Shown here: positions 62,652 to 64,000 of the stretch, piece by piece
Numbering within the stretch: the stretch's first letter is position 1
Layout: every line of letters begins with the position of its first letter
Origin: Galactobacter valiniphilus
GTDB lineage: Bacteria; Actinomycetota; Actinomycetes; Actinomycetales; Micrococcaceae
NCBI RefSeq assembly: GCF_003575975.1
Contig: NZ_QQXK01000010.1
Span: 53,039-117,038, forward strand
Direction: 5' to 3'
Length of the DNA stretch: 64,000 nucleotides
Program-made: the position numbers and the translations under genes
Notes under the pieces: generated by a model
The model's input: the letters and a program-made list of their open reading frames with translations, nothing else
Told to the model about the DNA's origin: nothing
Database searches by the model: none

Positions 62652-62978
62652 TCAGTGATCCTGGTTCTGCGGCGGCAGGGCGGCGATGAACGCGTGATCG
62701 GCGTCGATCTTGCCCATCTTGGCGGCGCCGCCCGGGGAGCCCAGATCGTCGAAGAACTCGACGTTTGCCTTGTAGTAGTCCGCCCACTCCTCCGGGACAT
62801 CGTCCTCGTAGTAGATGGCTTCGACGGGGCACACGGGCTCGCAGGCGCCGCAGTCGACGCACTCGTCCGGGTGGATGTAGAGGCTGCGCTCGCCCTCGTA
62901 GATGCAGTCGACGGGGCACTCGTCGATGCAGGCCTTGTCCTTCAGGTCCACGCAGGGCTGCGCGATGATGTACGTCAC
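62652..62978 (-). CDS. fdxA: Seven-iron ferredoxin
   Basis: A 108-residue 3Fe-4S/4Fe-4S ferredoxin. Cysteines are at 9, 17, 21, 25, 40, 43, 46 and 50, in CxxCxxC (40-46) plus CPV patterns. Residues 60-108 are the usual C-terminal extension. GTG start (VTYIIAQPC) fits the family; an in-frame start at 63023 adds a non-homologous stretch. It carries electrons for unknown partners and is cotranscribed with dapC. Confidence 0.95.
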   Translation of the reverse strand: MTYIIAQPCVDLKDKACIDECPVDCIYEGERSLYIHPDECVDCGACEPVCPVEAIYYEDDVPEEWADYYKANVEFFDDLGSPGGAAKMGKIDADHAFIAALPPQNQDH

Positions 62979-63130
62979 GGTGACGCCGACCTCTCCTGGT
63001 CTTCGGGTAAAACGAACGCTCACGGCGCGGACGCCGGGCGCTCACATGTCTCCCGCCAGTCTAGTCCCGAGCGCGCAGCGGCAGGGATAAGGGTGTCCTT
63101 GCCCACCAAGGGCACCCGCCCCTGCCCCGA

Positions 63131-63136
63131 TACGCT
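63131..63136 (+). promoter_or_regulatory. -10 box (TACGCT), leaderless
   Basis: TACGCT ends six bases before the GTG at 63143. Confidence 0.45.
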
Positions 63137-63142
63137 GGAGGG

Positions 63143-63379
63143 GTGAGCGACCTCTTCGACGCCCTGCGCCCCGGCACCCGCGTGGTGGTGCGCTACCGCC
63201 TGACCCCGCCCGAGACCGGGCTGAGCGACGCGCTCGGCGAGCTGCTGTGGGTCCGCGGCGAGGGCGCAGGGCGCCGCATCGGGGTGCTGACCAAGCGCGG
63301 CGAGGTGTCCATCGAGACCTCGAGCATCACGCACGCCAAGCCCGTGCCGCCGCCTCCCGCGCGGCTCGCGTCACGCTAG
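63143..63379 (+). CDS. Standalone SH3-like small domain protein
   Basis: A 78-residue protein (GTRVVVRYRL..., LGELLWVRGEG, KRGEVSIETSSITHAKPVPPPP) that resembles the N-terminal SH3-like domain of actinobacterial GNAT acetyltransferases of the Rv0428c type, but without the acetyltransferase part. It is divergent from fdxA. Function unknown; the family match is from memory of the pattern and not searched. Confidence 0.65.
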   Translation: MSDLFDALRPGTRVVVRYRLTPPETGLSDALGELLWVRGEGAGRRIGVLTKRGEVSIETSSITHAKPVPPPPARLASR

Positions 63380-63415
63380 CGATTAGAGAGTTTCAATCAC
63401 TGGGCGCTTTCCGCC

Positions 63416-63421
63416 TAAGAT
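63416..63421 (+). promoter_or_regulatory. -10 box (TAAGAT), leaderless, for the ArsR-type gene
   Basis: TAAGAT ends six bases before the ATG at 63428; the AT-rich patch cgattagagagtttcaatca upstream is unusual here and may hold the -35 region and an operator. Confidence 0.55.
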
Positions 63422-63427
63422 GCTGGC

Positions 63428-63922
63428 ATGAACACCGATGAGACGGCCCAGGCGCGCGCCCGCGCCCTCTCCTCCCCCGTCCGTCTGCGGATCCTGCGGC
63501 TGTGCCTGCACCAGGCCCGCACCAATAAGGACATCGCCGACGCCCTGGGCATGAACCCGGCGACCACCCTGCACCATGTGCGCACGCTCGTGAACACCGG
63601 CTTCCTCGAGGCCGAGCCCGAGCGGCGCGGCAAGCGCGGTGCTAAGGAGGTGCCGTACCGCAGCACCAAGCTCTCCTGGAACACCCCGCTGCCCGACGCG
63701 GCGCCCGTGCTGCTGGAGACCTTCCTGCAGGAGGTCAACGGCCTGGCGCCCGACGAGATCCAGGTGATGCGCGTGGGCCTCAAGCTCGGCGAGGAGGACC
63801 AGCTCGAGCTGCTCGCCCGCCTGCGCGACCTCGTGGAGGAGTTCGCGAACCGTCCGGCCGGCGACGACGCCGTGCCCACCTCGCTCTTCGTGGCACACCA
63901 CCTCGACACCTCGGCCGGCTAG
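63428..63922 (+). CDS. ArsR-type winged-helix regulator
   Basis: A 164-residue transcription factor with a winged helix at residues 10-75: SSPVRLRILRLCLHQARTN, then TLHHVRTLVNTGFLEAEPERRGKRG. It lacks the Cys metal-binding motif of metal sensors, so it is better read as an ArsR/HTH_20-type regulator of unknown signal. Residues 90-160 are helical and acidic. It is the last complete gene in the window, with a transposase tail just downstream. Confidence 0.82.
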   Translation: MNTDETAQARARALSSPVRLRILRLCLHQARTNKDIADALGMNPATTLHHVRTLVNTGFLEAEPERRGKRGAKEVPYRSTKLSWNTPLPDAAPVLLETFLQEVNGLAPDEIQVMRVGLKLGEEDQLELLARLRDLVEEFANRPAGDDAVPTSLFVAHHLDTSAG

Positions 63923-64000
63923 TTGTATTGCCCCGCCAGGTTGGGTACGCGGCTGGCGGGGGTGGAGCCCTTGAGTGATGTGTGGCCGCGGTGGTGATTG
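63919..64000 (-). mobile_element. C-terminal end of an IS481/IS3-like transposase (cut by the window)
   Basis: On the minus strand, 26 codons before a TAG read NHHRGHTSLKGSTPASRVPN followed by LAGQYN. The HRxHTxLxGxTPASRV pattern is the usual tail of integrase-core (DDE) transposases of the IS481/IS3 type. The stop overlaps the end of the ArsR gene. The rest of the element lies beyond position 64000, so its intactness and terminal repeats cannot be judged. Confidence 0.7.

Overview
The window is a 64-kb piece of a high-GC Gram-positive (actinobacterial) chromosome. Three things point to Actinobacteria, probably Micrococcales and Micrococcaceae-like: extreme GC bias at third codon positions, frequent GTG starts, and gene order shared with Mycobacterium and Arthrobacter relatives. 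The genus cannot be fixed from sequence alone. Nearly all of it is core chromosome. The two mobile or degraded elements seen are the tail of an IS481-like transposase at the extreme right edge and a frameshifted GMC oxidoreductase.

Layout, left to right. (1) 0.3-19.8 kb is a block that parallels the mycobacterial Rv3194c-Rv3204 region: PDZ/Lon-like protease (ylbL), zincin-like protein, HELAH metallopeptidase, degenerate ThiF-like protein, uvrD2, nudC, a phosphotransferase-like protein lacking a key Asp, three small PH-like membrane proteins, the adnB/adnA helicase-nuclease pair, an alkyltransferase-like protein and a DEDDh exonuclease. Most of these act in DNA repair or nucleotide maintenance. 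(2) 20.0-22.8 kb is the metNIQ methionine importer. (3) 23.1-33.5 kb is a complete heme operon of the coproporphyrin-dependent type, hemE-cgoX-chdC-cpfC-hemC-hemD-hemB-hemL, read leftward, mostly with 1-4 base overlaps, with hemA divergent at its head. (4) 33.7-45.7 kb holds a TetR regulator, DUF3107, an RNB ribonuclease, a DEAD-box RNA helicase translationally coupled to an orphan DNA methyltransferase, an MFS transporter, a PHP phosphoesterase, the broken GMC gene, aminopeptidase P and a stress-type membrane protein. (5) 45.8-53.3 kb parallels Rv1232c-Rv1205: MgtE-N/CBS protein, DUF1003, Mrp, tatB, rseA-like anti-sigma, sigE-like ECF sigma, O-methyltransferase, DUF3117, a DivIVA-like protein and a LOG-family protein. 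(6) 53.4-56.7 kb is a glutamate-type ABC importer (gluABCD). (7) 56.9-62.6 kb carries dapE and dapD (divergent), a lysozyme-like exported protein, citrate synthase and dapC; fdxA, a standalone SH3-like domain protein and an ArsR-type regulator follow to 63.9 kb.

Functional links: dapC, dapD and dapE are three steps of the succinylase route to meso-diaminopimelate. All heme steps from glutamyl-tRNA to heme are present in one divergent unit. uvrD2 and adnAB provide helicases and end-resection.

A recurring signal is a TANNNT hexamer placed 6-9 bases before the start codon of at least seventeen genes on both strands. This implies widespread leaderless transcription and was used here to choose starts. 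Convergent operons are separated by strong GC-rich hairpins. No rRNA, tRNA, CRISPR array, prophage or recognisable defence island was seen. No clearly new multi-gene system was found; the most unusual loci are listed in the findings.
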